DNA from: Dyadobacter sandarakinus
Lineage (GTDB): Bacteria; Bacteroidota; Bacteroidia; Cytophagales; Spirosomataceae
Length of the DNA stretch: 64,000 bases
Assembly: GCF_016894445.1 (NCBI RefSeq)
Contig: NZ_CP056775.1
Span: 2,110,001-2,174,000 of the forward strand
Reading direction: 5' to 3'
Below, in pieces: positions 54,434 to 63,187 of the stretch. The position numbers were made by a program, and so were the translations under genes. Under the pieces are notes generated by a model, which made no database searches, was not told the origin of the DNA, and saw only the letters and a list, made by a program, of their open reading frames with translations. The number at the start of each line of letters is the position of its first letter. The stretch's first letter is position 1.

Positions 54434-54465
54434 CAAAGATAAAGGCAGCAGGAAACAAAATCAAA
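54434..54465 (-). promoter_or_regulatory. Promoter of the tetR-tolC-emrAB operon
   Basis: On the minus strand TTTG (54465-54462), 20 bp, TATCTTTG (54441-54434) fits the Bacteroidota promoter. The TTTG lies inside the palindrome at 54457-54480, so a bound repressor would block it. Confidence 0.7.
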
Positions 54466-54499
54466 CGATCGTTTGATTTTAACAAACAATCGTTTGATT
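54457..54499. promoter_or_regulatory. Two TetR operator sites
   Basis: A perfect 24-bp palindrome, AAAATCAAACGA followed by TCGTTTGATTTT (54457-54480), is followed by a second near-palindromic copy CAAACAATCGTTTGATT (54483-54499). The core TCAAACGATCGTTTGA is typical in size and form for TetR dimers. Confidence 0.85.
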
Positions 54500-54565
54500 A
54501 GTTTCAGAATTTATTCGATAAGTACCATTAAAATTTTTTAATCTCAGGATTAAAAAATCGGCAAC

Positions 54566-55156
54566 TTATTTGATCCTGTTGGGATTTTCGCTTACAAAAG
54601 CGTTCCAGCCACCTTTCTTGGATTTTGCAGATTTTCCGGTGGCGGGTGCAGCGGGCGCATTGGCGTGGTAGTGATGACAGATAGCGATCGCGATGCCGTC
54701 GGTAGCGTCCATAAATTCGCGGCTCAGTTCCATGTGCAGGATCTGCTCCAGCATAAAAGCAACCTGCTCTTTGGAAGCATTCCCATTTCCGGTCACCGAC
54801 TGTTTTACTTTCTTGGGAGAATATTCTACGATGGGGATATTGCGGGAAAGTGCAGCAGCCATAGACACGCCCTGCGCACGGCCCAGTTTCAGCATCGACT
54901 GCGCATTTTTTCCGTAAAAAGGGTCTTCAATCGCCATTTCATCGGGTAAATAGTCATCGATGAGCTGGATCATGCGTTCAAAGATTTTCTTTAGTTTGAG
55001 CTCGTGAGTGGTATATTTGCTCAGATGAATCACACCATACTGGATGAGGGAAATCTGTTGTCCCTTAACCGAAATCACACCATAACCCATCACCTGCGTG
55101 CCGGGATCTACGCCAATAATCACCTTTTCGGTAGGCTCTGCCTGCGGTTTTATCAT
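54566..55156 (-). CDS. ruvC: Holliday junction resolvase RuvC
   Basis: A 196-residue endonuclease from the ATG at 55156. The catalytic acids are in VIIGVDPGTQVMGYGV, MAIEDPFYGKNAQSMLKLG and FMDATDGIAIAICHHYH. The upstream frame extension has no family similarity and is rejected. The C-terminal tail is Lys/Gly-rich. It resolves four-way DNA junctions with RuvAB. Its ATG shares a CATG with the ATG of the divergent gene. Confidence 0.95.
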   Translation of the reverse strand: MIKPQAEPTEKVIIGVDPGTQVMGYGVISVKGQQISLIQYGVIHLSKYTTHELKLKKIFERMIQLIDDYLPDEMAIEDPFYGKNAQSMLKLGRAQGVSMAAALSRNIPIVEYSPKKVKQSVTGNGNASKEQVAFMLEQILHMELSREFMDATDGIAIAICHHYHANAPAAPATGKSAKSKKGGWNAFVSENPNRIK

Positions 55157-56165
55157 GGTGCAAGATAGGCAACTCTCGATACTGAAAGAAAAAATAACTA
55201 CCCGGAACTTGCTCCGGGCGGGAAAGCTGGCCGTCACATTCCTGATCCTCATTTACATCTTTAATACGTTCAGAAATGAGCAGAAAGGTGTCGCCGACAT
55301 TGGCCGCGTACTTGCCGGCATACTGACGGGCACACATCTTCCCATTTTCGGCGCTATGCTCCTGCTGGTACCCGTCAACTGGTCACTCGAAAGCCTTAAA
55401 TGGCAGCTGCTGGCATCCAAAATAGTCAGGATCAGCTTTACAGATGCGCTCAAAGGCACGCTCACCGGTCTGGCCGTGGGTGTGGCTGCGCCGGCCCAGC
55501 TGGGTGACACCATCGGCCGCATTGCAGCCCTCAAATCCCCGGACCGCATGCAAGCCCTGGGCGCAGCCATTGTTTCAAACGGAATCCAGTTTTATGCATC
55601 GGTTTGCTTTGGTACCATCGCCTGGTTCAACCTGCGGCATACGCTCGGCCTCCATGCAATCACTGCCAGGCTCATCGCCCTGCTACTTATTTTGATCTTA
55701 TTGGTCGGTGTTCTCGTGGCAACTTTCCGGACGCGCATTGTCACCTGGCAACCCAAAATGGATCTCTTAAAAAAAATACAAACCTATCTTTCCATTGCGG
55801 GCCGGTACTCCGGCAGCGAACTCGGCATTGCATTCGGCTTGGGTTTGTGCCGGTACTTCGTGTTTGTATTTCAATTTGTACTCGCCCTCACGCTCTTCGA
55901 CTTCCCGGTACCTGTCATGGAGCTGATCAGTTGTGTGGCGCTCATATTTCTATCAAAAACCGTCATCCCCGCCGTCAATGTGCTGGGCGACCTGGGCTTG
56001 CGGGAATTCACTGCACTGGTGGTGTTCAGTCAGTACCAGCTGCCCGCCGAAGAGCTGATTGCGGCAACCTTCCTGGTATGGATCGTGAATGTGCTCGGAC
56101 CCATTATCACGGGCCTTGTTCTGATCTGGAAAAATAAATGGAAGTATATCGGCCAGGATCAATAA
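55155..56165 (+). CDS. Flippase-like LPG-synthase-TM membrane protein
   Basis: A 336-residue protein with about eight membrane helices of the lysylphosphatidylglycerol synthase TM (UPF0104-like) family, whose members probably flip lipids. The body has LPIFGAMLLLVPVNWSLESLKW, LTGLAVGVAAPAQLGDTIGR and LGDLGLREFTALVVF. The start is placed at the ATG at 55155; the GTG at 55098 lies inside ruvC. It is followed after 3 bp by a GT2 gene, so the pair may make and move a glycolipid. Confidence 0.83.
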   Translation: MVQDRQLSILKEKITTRNLLRAGKLAVTFLILIYIFNTFRNEQKGVADIGRVLAGILTGTHLPIFGAMLLLVPVNWSLESLKWQLLASKIVRISFTDALKGTLTGLAVGVAAPAQLGDTIGRIAALKSPDRMQALGAAIVSNGIQFYASVCFGTIAWFNLRHTLGLHAITARLIALLLILILLVGVLVATFRTRIVTWQPKMDLLKKIQTYLSIAGRYSGSELGIAFGLGLCRYFVFVFQFVLALTLFDFPVPVMELISCVALIFLSKTVIPAVNVLGDLGLREFTALVVFSQYQLPAEELIAATFLVWIVNVLGPIITGLVLIWKNKWKYIGQDQ

Positions 56166-56168
56166 GGT

Positions 56169-57323
56169 ATGATGACGCAGCTTTTGTTCATGCCCGCACT
56201 TGAATGGACCATCCTGGCTGTCCTCGGCAGCTATGCGGCGTTTACAGCAGGTCTTTTTGTCTTTTGGACAAAAATAAAAAAACCGGCTCCTTCTCTCCCG
56301 TCTGCCGACCTGACGATTTCCGTTGTCATACCGGTGCGGAATGAAGCAGCAAACATTGGCTTCCTCCTGGCTGACCTGGATGCCCAAACCCTGCCCAAAT
56401 CGCAATATGAGGTCTTTATCATGGATGATGGCTCCACGGATACGACCGCTGAGATCGTCAGCCGGTTCGCATCCGGCACAGCTACACGCATTCACCTGGT
56501 GCCGCTCACCCCTGCCCCAACCGCTTCACCCAAGAAGCGGGCAATAGAAACCGCCATAGGCATGTCCGAAAGCGACCTTATCGTCACAACCGACGGGGAT
56601 TGCCGTGTCGAGCCGGGATGGCTCGCAGCCATCGCATCAGCCAGGAAGGCTTCGGGTGCCAGGCTGATCAGCGGACCGGTCACCTTCACCAGCGAACACC
56701 TGCTGACCGACCATCTGCAAACCGTTGAATTTGCCAGCCTGGTAGGCAGTGGAGCGTGCTCAATACAGGCAGGCTATCCGTCCATGTGCAATGGTGCAAA
56801 CCTTGCCTATGATCGCACCGTCTTCATGGAAGTGGGTGGCTTTGATGGGGTAAGGCATATTGCCTCGGGTGACGACGAGTTCCTGATGCACAAGGTAGCA
56901 GCCCGCTTTCCCGGACAAATTCATTTTCTCAAATCCCAGGACGCAATTGTAAAAACAGCACCGCACCGCAGCTGGAAGGCATTTTTCAGGCAGCGAAAAC
57001 GCTGGGCCAGTAAATGGAAGCATTACAAAAGCCGGACACCCCTGGTACTGGCACTTTTCATTTTTACCTGTAACTTTTCACTGCTTGCGGGCTGTGCCCT
57101 GTCCCTGGCCGGCCTGGTAAGTCCGTCTGCATTGGTGTGGATGCTCCTCCTGAAATGCCTGCCCGAGTGGTTGTTCCTGGGCAGCGTACTCATTTTCCTT
57201 AAAAAACCTGCATCAGCCCTTCTTATTCCGCTCACGCAGGTCTTTTATCCCCTGTATGTATGCTTCTTCGGGCTGGCCGCACAGAATCCTACGTACGAGT
57301 GGAAGGGCCGTAAGCTGGTTTGA
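56169..57323 (+). CDS. Membrane GT2 glycosyltransferase
   Basis: A 384-residue family 2 glycosyltransferase with one N-terminal membrane helix and two or three at the C-terminus. The catalytic parts are VVIPVRNEAANIGFLLADL, VFIMDDGSTDTT, VTTDGDCRVEPGW (DxD), SGDDEFLMHKVA and the QRKRWASKW motif of processive enzymes. It probably adds sugars to a lipid or polysaccharide at the inner membrane and pairs with the flippase-like protein. Two starts, ATG-ATG at 56169/56172, are equivalent. Confidence 0.9.
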   Translation: MMTQLLFMPALEWTILAVLGSYAAFTAGLFVFWTKIKKPAPSLPSADLTISVVIPVRNEAANIGFLLADLDAQTLPKSQYEVFIMDDGSTDTTAEIVSRFASGTATRIHLVPLTPAPTASPKKRAIETAIGMSESDLIVTTDGDCRVEPGWLAAIASARKASGARLISGPVTFTSEHLLTDHLQTVEFASLVGSGACSIQAGYPSMCNGANLAYDRTVFMEVGGFDGVRHIASGDDEFLMHKVAARFPGQIHFLKSQDAIVKTAPHRSWKAFFRQRKRWASKWKHYKSRTPLVLALFIFTCNFSLLAGCALSLAGLVSPSALVWMLLLKCLPEWLFLGSVLIFLKKPASALLIPLTQVFYPLYVCFFGLAAQNPTYEWKGRKLV

Positions 57324-57331
57324 CCATATAC

Positions 57332-57360
57332 CAAAAAAAATACCAGCGAAGCCGCCGGTA
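57332..57360 (-). terminator. Terminator after the choice-of-anchor gene
   Basis: On the minus strand the RNA forms UACCGGCG-GCUU-CGCUGGUA (57360-57341, one G-U pair) followed by eight U. It follows the stop at 57397 by about 36 bp. On the plus strand the pair becomes a mismatch, so it mainly serves the minus strand. Confidence 0.8.
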
Positions 57361-57396
57361 CTTTTAAGTTCCACATAACGCTATAAGATCAACTAA

Positions 57397-59478
57397 CTAT
57401 CGTTTCAGGATTTTGGAGGTGTGTTTTCCTTCCTGATTGATGACGTTTACGATATAAATTCCCTGGGCAAATGCCTGCACGTTCACTTTCACTTCGGTTT
57501 CGTTCAGGCCTGGTGTCAGCTGGTACATCTGCTTGCCTGCCAGGTTGTATATTTCAAGTTTTTGTACCGGCGAGTAGCTTTTCACATTCATCTCATCCTG
57601 TGTAGGGTTTGGATAGAAGTCTATCGCAAGCCTTGCGTCGCACTTTCCTGCCTCTACGCTGCGGATGGTGCTGTACTCAAAGGAGTCGTCCTCATCCACC
57701 TGCTGCAACCGGTAATAGTAATAGCGGGCCGGTGCACTTTCCGCGGTATACGGACTATCCGTAAAAGCGTAGGTCTTTTTGTTTTTATCAAAGTCAACTG
57801 TTGCCAGTTGGGTGAAGTGAATCGCATCTGCCGATCGTTCTACCACGAAGTGTGAGAAACCCTTGGCTTCGCTCACAGTCCATTGCAGCTTTACATTGCA
57901 GCTTTCATTTTCGGCTGTGAAGCTTGCCAGCTTGACCGGCAGCGGCGCAGCGGGCGGAGGTGTGGTATAGCACCCGTTGGACGATGCAGGGTATGTAATG
58001 TCCATGGTCTGGTAAACGCCTACTGTCACGCGAATCCGGGCTCCCTGGTTGCAAAGTGAAGCATAGCGATCGTCCACCTGCATCCATTTGCCATTTTGTT
58101 TCTCCCAGCCCGGCCAGGCTACGCCCTTTCCGTTTTCATCAACCGAGGCACCGGGGAACAGCATACTGCCTGTCAGTGGCTGGCTGTTATCTTCCTGCAC
58201 AACCTTTCCTTCTGCATTGATCCACTCGATTTTGGCAGTTTGTCCATTTGTGTCGAAGTTTCCTGCCACTTCGTAATCCAGGTATGGTGCATTGGAGGCG
58301 CATTTTGAATTAGCCTTCACGGTGATTTGTTTTTGAACCGGCTCAGGGATCGAAGGCAGGAATGGCCAGAAGTGTATCTCGTCACGGTTATGCCTGAACG
58401 TTTTTGCAATCACCTGGCCATTGATGTTGCCGTTATTTTCCTTGATGAGGTCAGCTTGCGGTGCGAAGATCGTCCCGCTGATCTGTGCATTTCCGCCGAG
58501 GGTTAATGTACCAACCGCATCCGGGAAGTTGTAAATTACATAGCTGCCCTGCGGGTCAGACAATCCGCCGAATCCCGGGAAACTAACCGTGCTGCTGCCC
58601 GTAGTAGCCTTGTAAGCAGGCACATCCACGATATTTACGATCAATCCAAAAGCTCCTGAGTAGTTTGTTTGCCCCAGTTGCGGGCCCGAGGGAATCCCTT
58701 CAATGTTGGAGTTCCCGATCCGGCTCCAGACTGCCGCTGATACCGTCAGCACATTGATTTTGTTGGGATCAACAATGATCTTGGGATTGTTGCCGATCAC
58801 GGAAGGATCCAGGTAAGGACCAACCGGTGCATTCGGCATTATATTGCCATTCTGGTCGCGGATGGCGAGGTTATCTGCCATTTCCCTCAGCTGGTCTGAG
58901 CGGCGGATGAAGGTAGTGAAGGCTCCGTCGATATCGATCTGGTTGTCGCCTGTACCAAATATATTGTCACAAACAGGATTCACATTTTCGCTCACTGCTG
59001 GCGAGAAGCTGTTCACATTTGCATTGATCGTGATATTGGGCGAATCCCAGTATTGCCGGCCATTTTCCGTAATGCGGATCGTGGATGCCGCACCATTGTT
59101 ATCCCTGTACCAGACTTTAAGGTTGCTGGCTGAGCCGTCAGCGGGCGAGCACTGGCCGATCTTTACATAATTTTCACCATTAATGGTAAGACTTCCGTTG
59201 TTCAGCTTTACGCCGCCACGGACCGCGAGAGCAATAGAAGCATTGTTTACGAAGAACGCTCCATGCTGTTTGTTGAAGCTGATCTGGTATTGGTTGGTGG
59301 TCACATTTCCACCGATGGCAATGGGTCCTTCCGTTTCGCTGGAAGTCAGCGTGGCATCTCCCTGGATGAATACATTGAAACGACCGGCTGCCGAAGTAGG
59401 GCTTTGCGCTTGTGCCATGTTATTGACAGTCAGCACGAATAAAGAGAGGAGCGTTAGTGATAAACTTTTGACGAACAT
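57397..59478 (-). CDS. Choice-of-anchor A protein with T9SS sorting domain
   Basis: A 693-residue surface protein. The signal peptide ends around residue 24 (NNMAQAQ). An N-terminal choice-of-anchor A domain follows (RFNVFIQGDATLTSSETEG, PIAIGGNVTTNQYQI, GTIFAPQADLIKENNGNING), a family seen in matrix and ice-binding proteins. A middle beta region contains RVTVGVYQTMDITYPASSNG. The C-terminus has a fibronectin-like part (LQWTVSEAKGFSHFVVERS) and a type A sorting domain (LAIDFYPNPTQDEMNV ... GIYIVNVINQEGKHTSKILKR, quoted in parts). It is exported by T9SS and held on the surface; its ligand is unknown. Confidence 0.9.
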   Translation of the reverse strand: MFVKSLSLTLLSLFVLTVNNMAQAQSPTSAAGRFNVFIQGDATLTSSETEGPIAIGGNVTTNQYQISFNKQHGAFFVNNASIALAVRGGVKLNNGSLTINGENYVKIGQCSPADGSASNLKVWYRDNNGAASTIRITENGRQYWDSPNITINANVNSFSPAVSENVNPVCDNIFGTGDNQIDIDGAFTTFIRRSDQLREMADNLAIRDQNGNIMPNAPVGPYLDPSVIGNNPKIIVDPNKINVLTVSAAVWSRIGNSNIEGIPSGPQLGQTNYSGAFGLIVNIVDVPAYKATTGSSTVSFPGFGGLSDPQGSYVIYNFPDAVGTLTLGGNAQISGTIFAPQADLIKENNGNINGQVIAKTFRHNRDEIHFWPFLPSIPEPVQKQITVKANSKCASNAPYLDYEVAGNFDTNGQTAKIEWINAEGKVVQEDNSQPLTGSMLFPGASVDENGKGVAWPGWEKQNGKWMQVDDRYASLCNQGARIRVTVGVYQTMDITYPASSNGCYTTPPPAAPLPVKLASFTAENESCNVKLQWTVSEAKGFSHFVVERSADAIHFTQLATVDFDKNKKTYAFTDSPYTAESAPARYYYYRLQQVDEDDSFEYSTIRSVEAGKCDARLAIDFYPNPTQDEMNVKSYSPVQKLEIYNLAGKQMYQLTPGLNETEVKVNVQAFAQGIYIVNVINQEGKHTSKILKR

Positions 59479-59859
59479 CTGATAGAGTCGGGTTGTGATT
59501 ACTCTACGAAAGTATGTCCGTCCTGAAAACCTGTAATTATTTTTGTGACAAGCCCAGGGTTAGCTGGGGTAATACTAACTTTTCCAGTGGTTATAAAACT
59601 AAGTAAATTGTACTATCCAAATACTATACTATGATGATCAGAAAATAAATTTCCATGGCTAATAGAACTGAGTGGTATTATCTAAGTATATATTCTACAA
59701 ATGGACTTATTCAGAAGCATTTGCACAACCTTTTGCTGGTTTAATCCCGCCTTTTATCACCTTCCGGACTTATTCACGGCGCAATCCTGAATATAATTTT
59801 TCCGGGGCGACAACCGGGAAAACTGGGGTGAATACCGGAGAATGCCGGGAGACCTACAA
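59479..59859. other. 381-bp intergenic region with phased CCGG motifs
   Basis: No convincing gene is seen. A 68-residue plus-strand frame at 59672-59878 has no family features and runs into the next gene. Near the right end, CCGG-like G-runs start at 59802, 59814, 59823, 59835 and 59845, a spacing of about one helical turn. The left side must hold the promoter of the gene at 57397, but no good TAnnTTTG could be placed. Confidence 0.4.
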
Positions 59860-60678
59860 CTATTTTGAAGTTTGCTGACCTTTTATTTCGGTGATTTCGG
59901 TTTTCATTTCCTGCAGCATCTTCATCAGCTGCTGCATATCCGTTTGCGGATCGGGGAGTGCTTTACTGTGAAAGCTGTAATATTCCCACAGCTCAATCAC
60001 CTCCGTAATAGGTACTGTGTAGGCAAAGTACTGCTTGTTGAAGGACTGCAGGAGCAAAGTACCATCCTTATTGATCGTCACCTGCTTGAAAACAAAATCC
60101 TGCTCCCCTTTCAGGATTACAATGCAGGGAGTACCGGCTTTCAGCTTGGTCCAGTCCTGTACATAGCGGGTAATGATGTCGGCACCCTCGGGCACGGGCA
60201 GCATGGAATCACCTACCGTGGGGAACATCCGGAAAGTACCATTCTTGGGCACCGTAGGAAAGTTGAAGCGCGGGAGCTTGGCCAGAAAGTCAGGATCCGC
60301 ATAGCCCGACCGGTAACCTGCCTTGGCCTGCACCGGCACGTACTCGATATTCTCCACATCGTCCCTGTCGACCGTAATGGCTAGAACGCGGATCTGACTG
60401 CCTTTCATAAACAGCTCACTCCCCTGTTCCAGGTCTTTGATCTTTTGTTCGGAAAGCCGGGTCAGGTCAATCTTAAGCAGACTATCAATGCTCATCCGGA
60501 AATACTCAGAGAAATTGATCATATCATCGATCGTCGGATTGGCTGTGCGGCCACTCTCGTGCGCATTCAGCTTCACCCGGCTGATACCCAGTTTTTCGGC
60601 CAAAGCCTCCTGGCTCAGCCGCTGTCGTATACGTAAATACTTAATGTTAACCGACCAATAGATTTCCTGAGTTGACAT
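59860..60678 (-). CDS. XRE-family regulator with LexA-like S24 domain
   Basis: A 272-residue regulator. The N-terminal XRE helix-turn-helix (about 8-65) has IRQRLSQEALAEKLGISRVKL and an acidic linker. The C-terminal S24 domain (about 115-235) has an AKAGYRSGYADPDF segment with the Ala-Gly bond that LexA-like proteins cut, the Ser in VGDSMLPVPEGAD and a Lys 40 residues later in DFVFKQV. A coiled tail (MQQLMKMLQEMKTEITEIK) ends it. Self-cleavage under stress is possible. It is divergent from the CarH-like gene. A TAATTTTG on the minus strand at 60731-60724 may be its -7 element. Confidence 0.88.
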   Translation of the reverse strand: MSTQEIYWSVNIKYLRIRQRLSQEALAEKLGISRVKLNAHESGRTANPTIDDMINFSEYFRMSIDSLLKIDLTRLSEQKIKDLEQGSELFMKGSQIRVLAITVDRDDVENIEYVPVQAKAGYRSGYADPDFLAKLPRFNFPTVPKNGTFRMFPTVGDSMLPVPEGADIITRYVQDWTKLKAGTPCIVILKGEQDFVFKQVTINKDGTLLLQSFNKQYFAYTVPITEVIELWEYYSFHSKALPDPQTDMQQLMKMLQEMKTEITEIKGQQTSK

Positions 60679-60761
60679 GGGAGTATGATATTTTTAAAAT
60701 CAATCTTGCGATACTTTCAATATCAAAATTACAGGCCGGTTTCAATTTTCCTAGCATTTTC

Positions 60762-60791
60762 TTGAAAAATAATTTTGTTTAACTATTTTTG
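60762..60791 (+). promoter_or_regulatory. Promoter of the CarH-like/crt operon
   Basis: TTG (60762-60764), 19 bp, then TATTTTTG (60784-60791) fits the Bacteroidota promoter. Transcription would begin near 60798, just before the ATG at 60808, so the leader is very short. Confidence 0.65.
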
Positions 60792-60809
60792 AAAAAACCT
60801 AAACAAAAT
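60772..60809. promoter_or_regulatory. Inverted repeat around the crt promoter, candidate CarH operator
   Basis: ATTTTGTTTA (60772-60781) and TAAACAAAAT (60800-60809) are perfect 10-bp inverted arms 18 bp apart. They enclose the -7 element at 60784-60791, so a bound MerR-type repressor would block transcription. It is the expected place for autoregulation by the gene at 60808. Confidence 0.55.
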
Positions 60810-61686
60810 GTCATCGTACTCCATCCGTGACCTCGAACGCATCAGCAACCAGAAAGCCCACACCATCCGGATCTGGGAGCAGCGCTATGGCTTGCTGGAA
60901 CCCGACCGGACAGACACCAACATCCGTAACTACAATGATGATCAGCTTAAAAAGCTGCTGAATGTATGCAGCCTCCTGAAACGCGGCATGAAGATTTCGC
61001 ACATCAGCAAGCTCAGCAAGGAGGAAATGGCGTGTGAAATTGAGAAGATGATCCATGAGGAAGCACCTGCTGCGGAGCAGTTCAGGCTGCTCACGGACGA
61101 GGCGCTGATTGCCGTGAGCACCTATGATACGGCCAAGTTTGAAGACGTGTTTTCAGATGCTGCGGAGCGTTTTGGGATCAGGGCCACGTACGAGGGACTT
61201 TTATACCCGCTCCTGGTGCGAGCGGGGCTTATGTGGGTCAAAGATGATATACTTCCCGCTCAGGAACATTTTTTGTCTAACTTAATACGGCAAAAGCTTT
61301 TCAGCGCCATTGACCAGCTTCCAGCGGCACAAGGCACCCAAACGTGGGTATTGTTCCTGCACGAAGAAGAAGATCATGAGATCGGGCTCCTGTTTGCATG
61401 CTACCTGATCCGCGAGCGGGGCCACAAGGCAGTATATCTTGGAGCAAGAGTACCTTTTGAAAACCTTGCCCATGTAGTAAGTCAGGTTAAACCTACGCAC
61501 TTGTATTCATTCATTGTCCGGAACCATCAGATGGGTACCATCCCATCCTGGCTCGACAAACTTTCTACGGATTTCCCGGGAGTAGAAGTATGTATTTCGG
61601 GAAGTCTGGCTGAGGACCGGGCTGATAATATTCATCATATTAAAGATATCGGTACCCTCGCCGGCATCATCGACCTGCATGCGTAA
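60808..61686 (+). CDS. CarH/LitR-like B12-binding MerR regulator
   Basis: A 292-residue regulator. Residues 1-75 form a MerR helix-turn-helix (SIRDLERISNQKAHTIRIWE, YGLLEPDRTDTN). Residues about 90-170 form the helical cobalamin cap with Trp143 and Glu153-His154 in the W-x9-EH pattern known from light-sensing CarH. Residues about 178-290 form a cobalamin-binding domain with EDHEIG, where His190 is the expected lower ligand; the canonical first Asp of DxHxxG is Glu188 here. CarH proteins hold DNA in the dark with adenosylcobalamin and release it in light. The gene overlaps crtI by 8 bp, so it is likely a light-controlled repressor of carotenoid genes. Confidence 0.9.
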   Translation: MSSYSIRDLERISNQKAHTIRIWEQRYGLLEPDRTDTNIRNYNDDQLKKLLNVCSLLKRGMKISHISKLSKEEMACEIEKMIHEEAPAAEQFRLLTDEALIAVSTYDTAKFEDVFSDAAERFGIRATYEGLLYPLLVRAGLMWVKDDILPAQEHFLSNLIRQKLFSAIDQLPAAQGTQTWVLFLHEEEDHEIGLLFACYLIRERGHKAVYLGARVPFENLAHVVSQVKPTHLYSFIVRNHQMGTIPSWLDKLSTDFPGVEVCISGSLAEDRADNIHHIKDIGTLAGIIDLHA

Positions 61687-63184
61687 CAACAGTTTTCATA
61701 TACTCAAAAAGCCGGCGGAAGTTGCTGTGATCGGCGCCGGCTTTGCGGGTATGACCGCCGCGGCCGTCATGGCAAAGAGCGGTGCCAAAGTGACCGTCTT
61801 TGAAAAGAATGAGGGCATCGGGGGACGTGCGCGCATTTTCGGAGCAGAAGGCTTCACTTTTGATATGGGCCCGAGCTGGTACTGGATGCCCGACGTGTAT
61901 GAGCGGTTTTTCAACCTTTTCGGTGAGGATGTATCCGATTATTACGAGCTCAAAAAACTGGATCCGGGCTTTGCCGTCATATTCGGCAAGAACGAGGTAT
62001 GGGATATTCCTGCTGATTTTGAACAAACCTGCGACTTGTTTGAGCAGACTGAGCCGGGCGCAGGCGACAAGCTCCGGAAGTTTATTGCCGAGGGTGAGCT
62101 GAAGTACCGCGTAGGTATGGGCGATCTGGTATACAAGCCCGGACACTCGATGATGGAGTTCATGAGCCTGGGACTACTCCGCGATGCGCTGAAAATCCAG
62201 CTTTTTACCTCATTCAGCCAGCATGCACGCAAGTATTTTAAAGATCCCCGCCTGCTGTCGATCATTGAATTCCCGGTACTTTTTCTCGGAGCCATGCCTA
62301 AGGATACGCCTGCATTGTATAGCCTGATGAACTTTTCAGGACTGAAACAAGGCACTTTTTACCCGATGGGCGGGTTCGGGCGGGTCGCATCTGCCTTCCA
62401 GAAACTGGCCGAGCAGTCGGGGGTTGAGTTTCGTACCATGGAGCAGATCAGTAAGCTTGAAACGCAATCGGGCCATGTAACCGGGCTGATTTCCAATGAC
62501 CGGCACATTGCCACGGACGCTGTCGTAGGCAGTGCGGACTACCATCATATCGAACAAAAACTGCTTGATCCCGAAAACAGATCCTATGATGAGCAGTATT
62601 GGGAAACACGCACTTTTGCGCCTTCCTGTATGCTGTTTTATTTAGGGGTAAATAAAAAAATAGAAAAGCTCAGACACCACAACCTGTTTTTTGACGAAGA
62701 TTTTGAAGGCCATGCTATCGACATTTACAAGCATAAGAAGTGGCCCGAAAAACCCCTCTTTTACGTATGTTGCCCCTCACGTACAGACCCCTCCGTAGCA
62801 CCTGACGGCCAGGAAAATCTGTTTGTGCTGATGCCGATCGCCATCGGTCTGGACGATGTGGAAGCGACCCGCGAAAGCTATTACCATATGCTGATGGGCA
62901 GACTTGAAGCGTTTGCAGGAGAAGATGTCCGCGGTCACGTGGTATTCCGGCAAAGCTACTGCACCTCCGATTTTATCAAAGATTACAATGCCTACAAAGG
63001 CAATGCCTACGGGCTTGCCAATACCCTTCTGCAAACCGCCATTTTCAAGCCGAAGCTCAGGAGCAAAAAGCTGGACAACCTGTTTTATGCAGGGCAGCTG
63101 ACGGTACCCGGGCCCGGCGTGCCTCCCTCCATCATTTCAGGACAAATCGCAGCAAACGAACTACTAAAATTCCTAAACAGGTAA
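61679..63184 (+). CDS. crtI: Phytoene desaturase
   Basis: A 501-residue FAD enzyme that introduces double bonds into phytoene, leading to lycopene or a related chain. It has VAVIGAGFAGMTAAAVMA and EKNEGIGGRARIF at the N-terminus, FDMGPSWYWMPDVYERFF, and the C-terminal LFYAGQLTVPGPGVPPSIISG typical of bacterial CrtI. It overlaps the regulator gene and is followed 3 bp later by crtB. It is distinct from the CrtI-like enzyme in the polyene cluster. Confidence 0.94.
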   Translation: MRNNSFHILKKPAEVAVIGAGFAGMTAAAVMAKSGAKVTVFEKNEGIGGRARIFGAEGFTFDMGPSWYWMPDVYERFFNLFGEDVSDYYELKKLDPGFAVIFGKNEVWDIPADFEQTCDLFEQTEPGAGDKLRKFIAEGELKYRVGMGDLVYKPGHSMMEFMSLGLLRDALKIQLFTSFSQHARKYFKDPRLLSIIEFPVLFLGAMPKDTPALYSLMNFSGLKQGTFYPMGGFGRVASAFQKLAEQSGVEFRTMEQISKLETQSGHVTGLISNDRHIATDAVVGSADYHHIEQKLLDPENRSYDEQYWETRTFAPSCMLFYLGVNKKIEKLRHHNLFFDEDFEGHAIDIYKHKKWPEKPLFYVCCPSRTDPSVAPDGQENLFVLMPIAIGLDDVEATRESYYHMLMGRLEAFAGEDVRGHVVFRQSYCTSDFIKDYNAYKGNAYGLANTLLQTAIFKPKLRSKKLDNLFYAGQLTVPGPGVPPSIISGQIAANELLKFLNR

Positions 63185-63187
63185 GCA

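Noticed and set aside
55157..55252. N-terminal extension of RuvC
   Set aside because: RuvC family proteins start just before VIIGVDPGT; the extra 32 residues match nothing and begin without a better start codon.
59672..59878. A 68-residue plus-strand gene
   Set aside because: It has no family features or clear start signal and overlaps the end of the opposite XRE gene.
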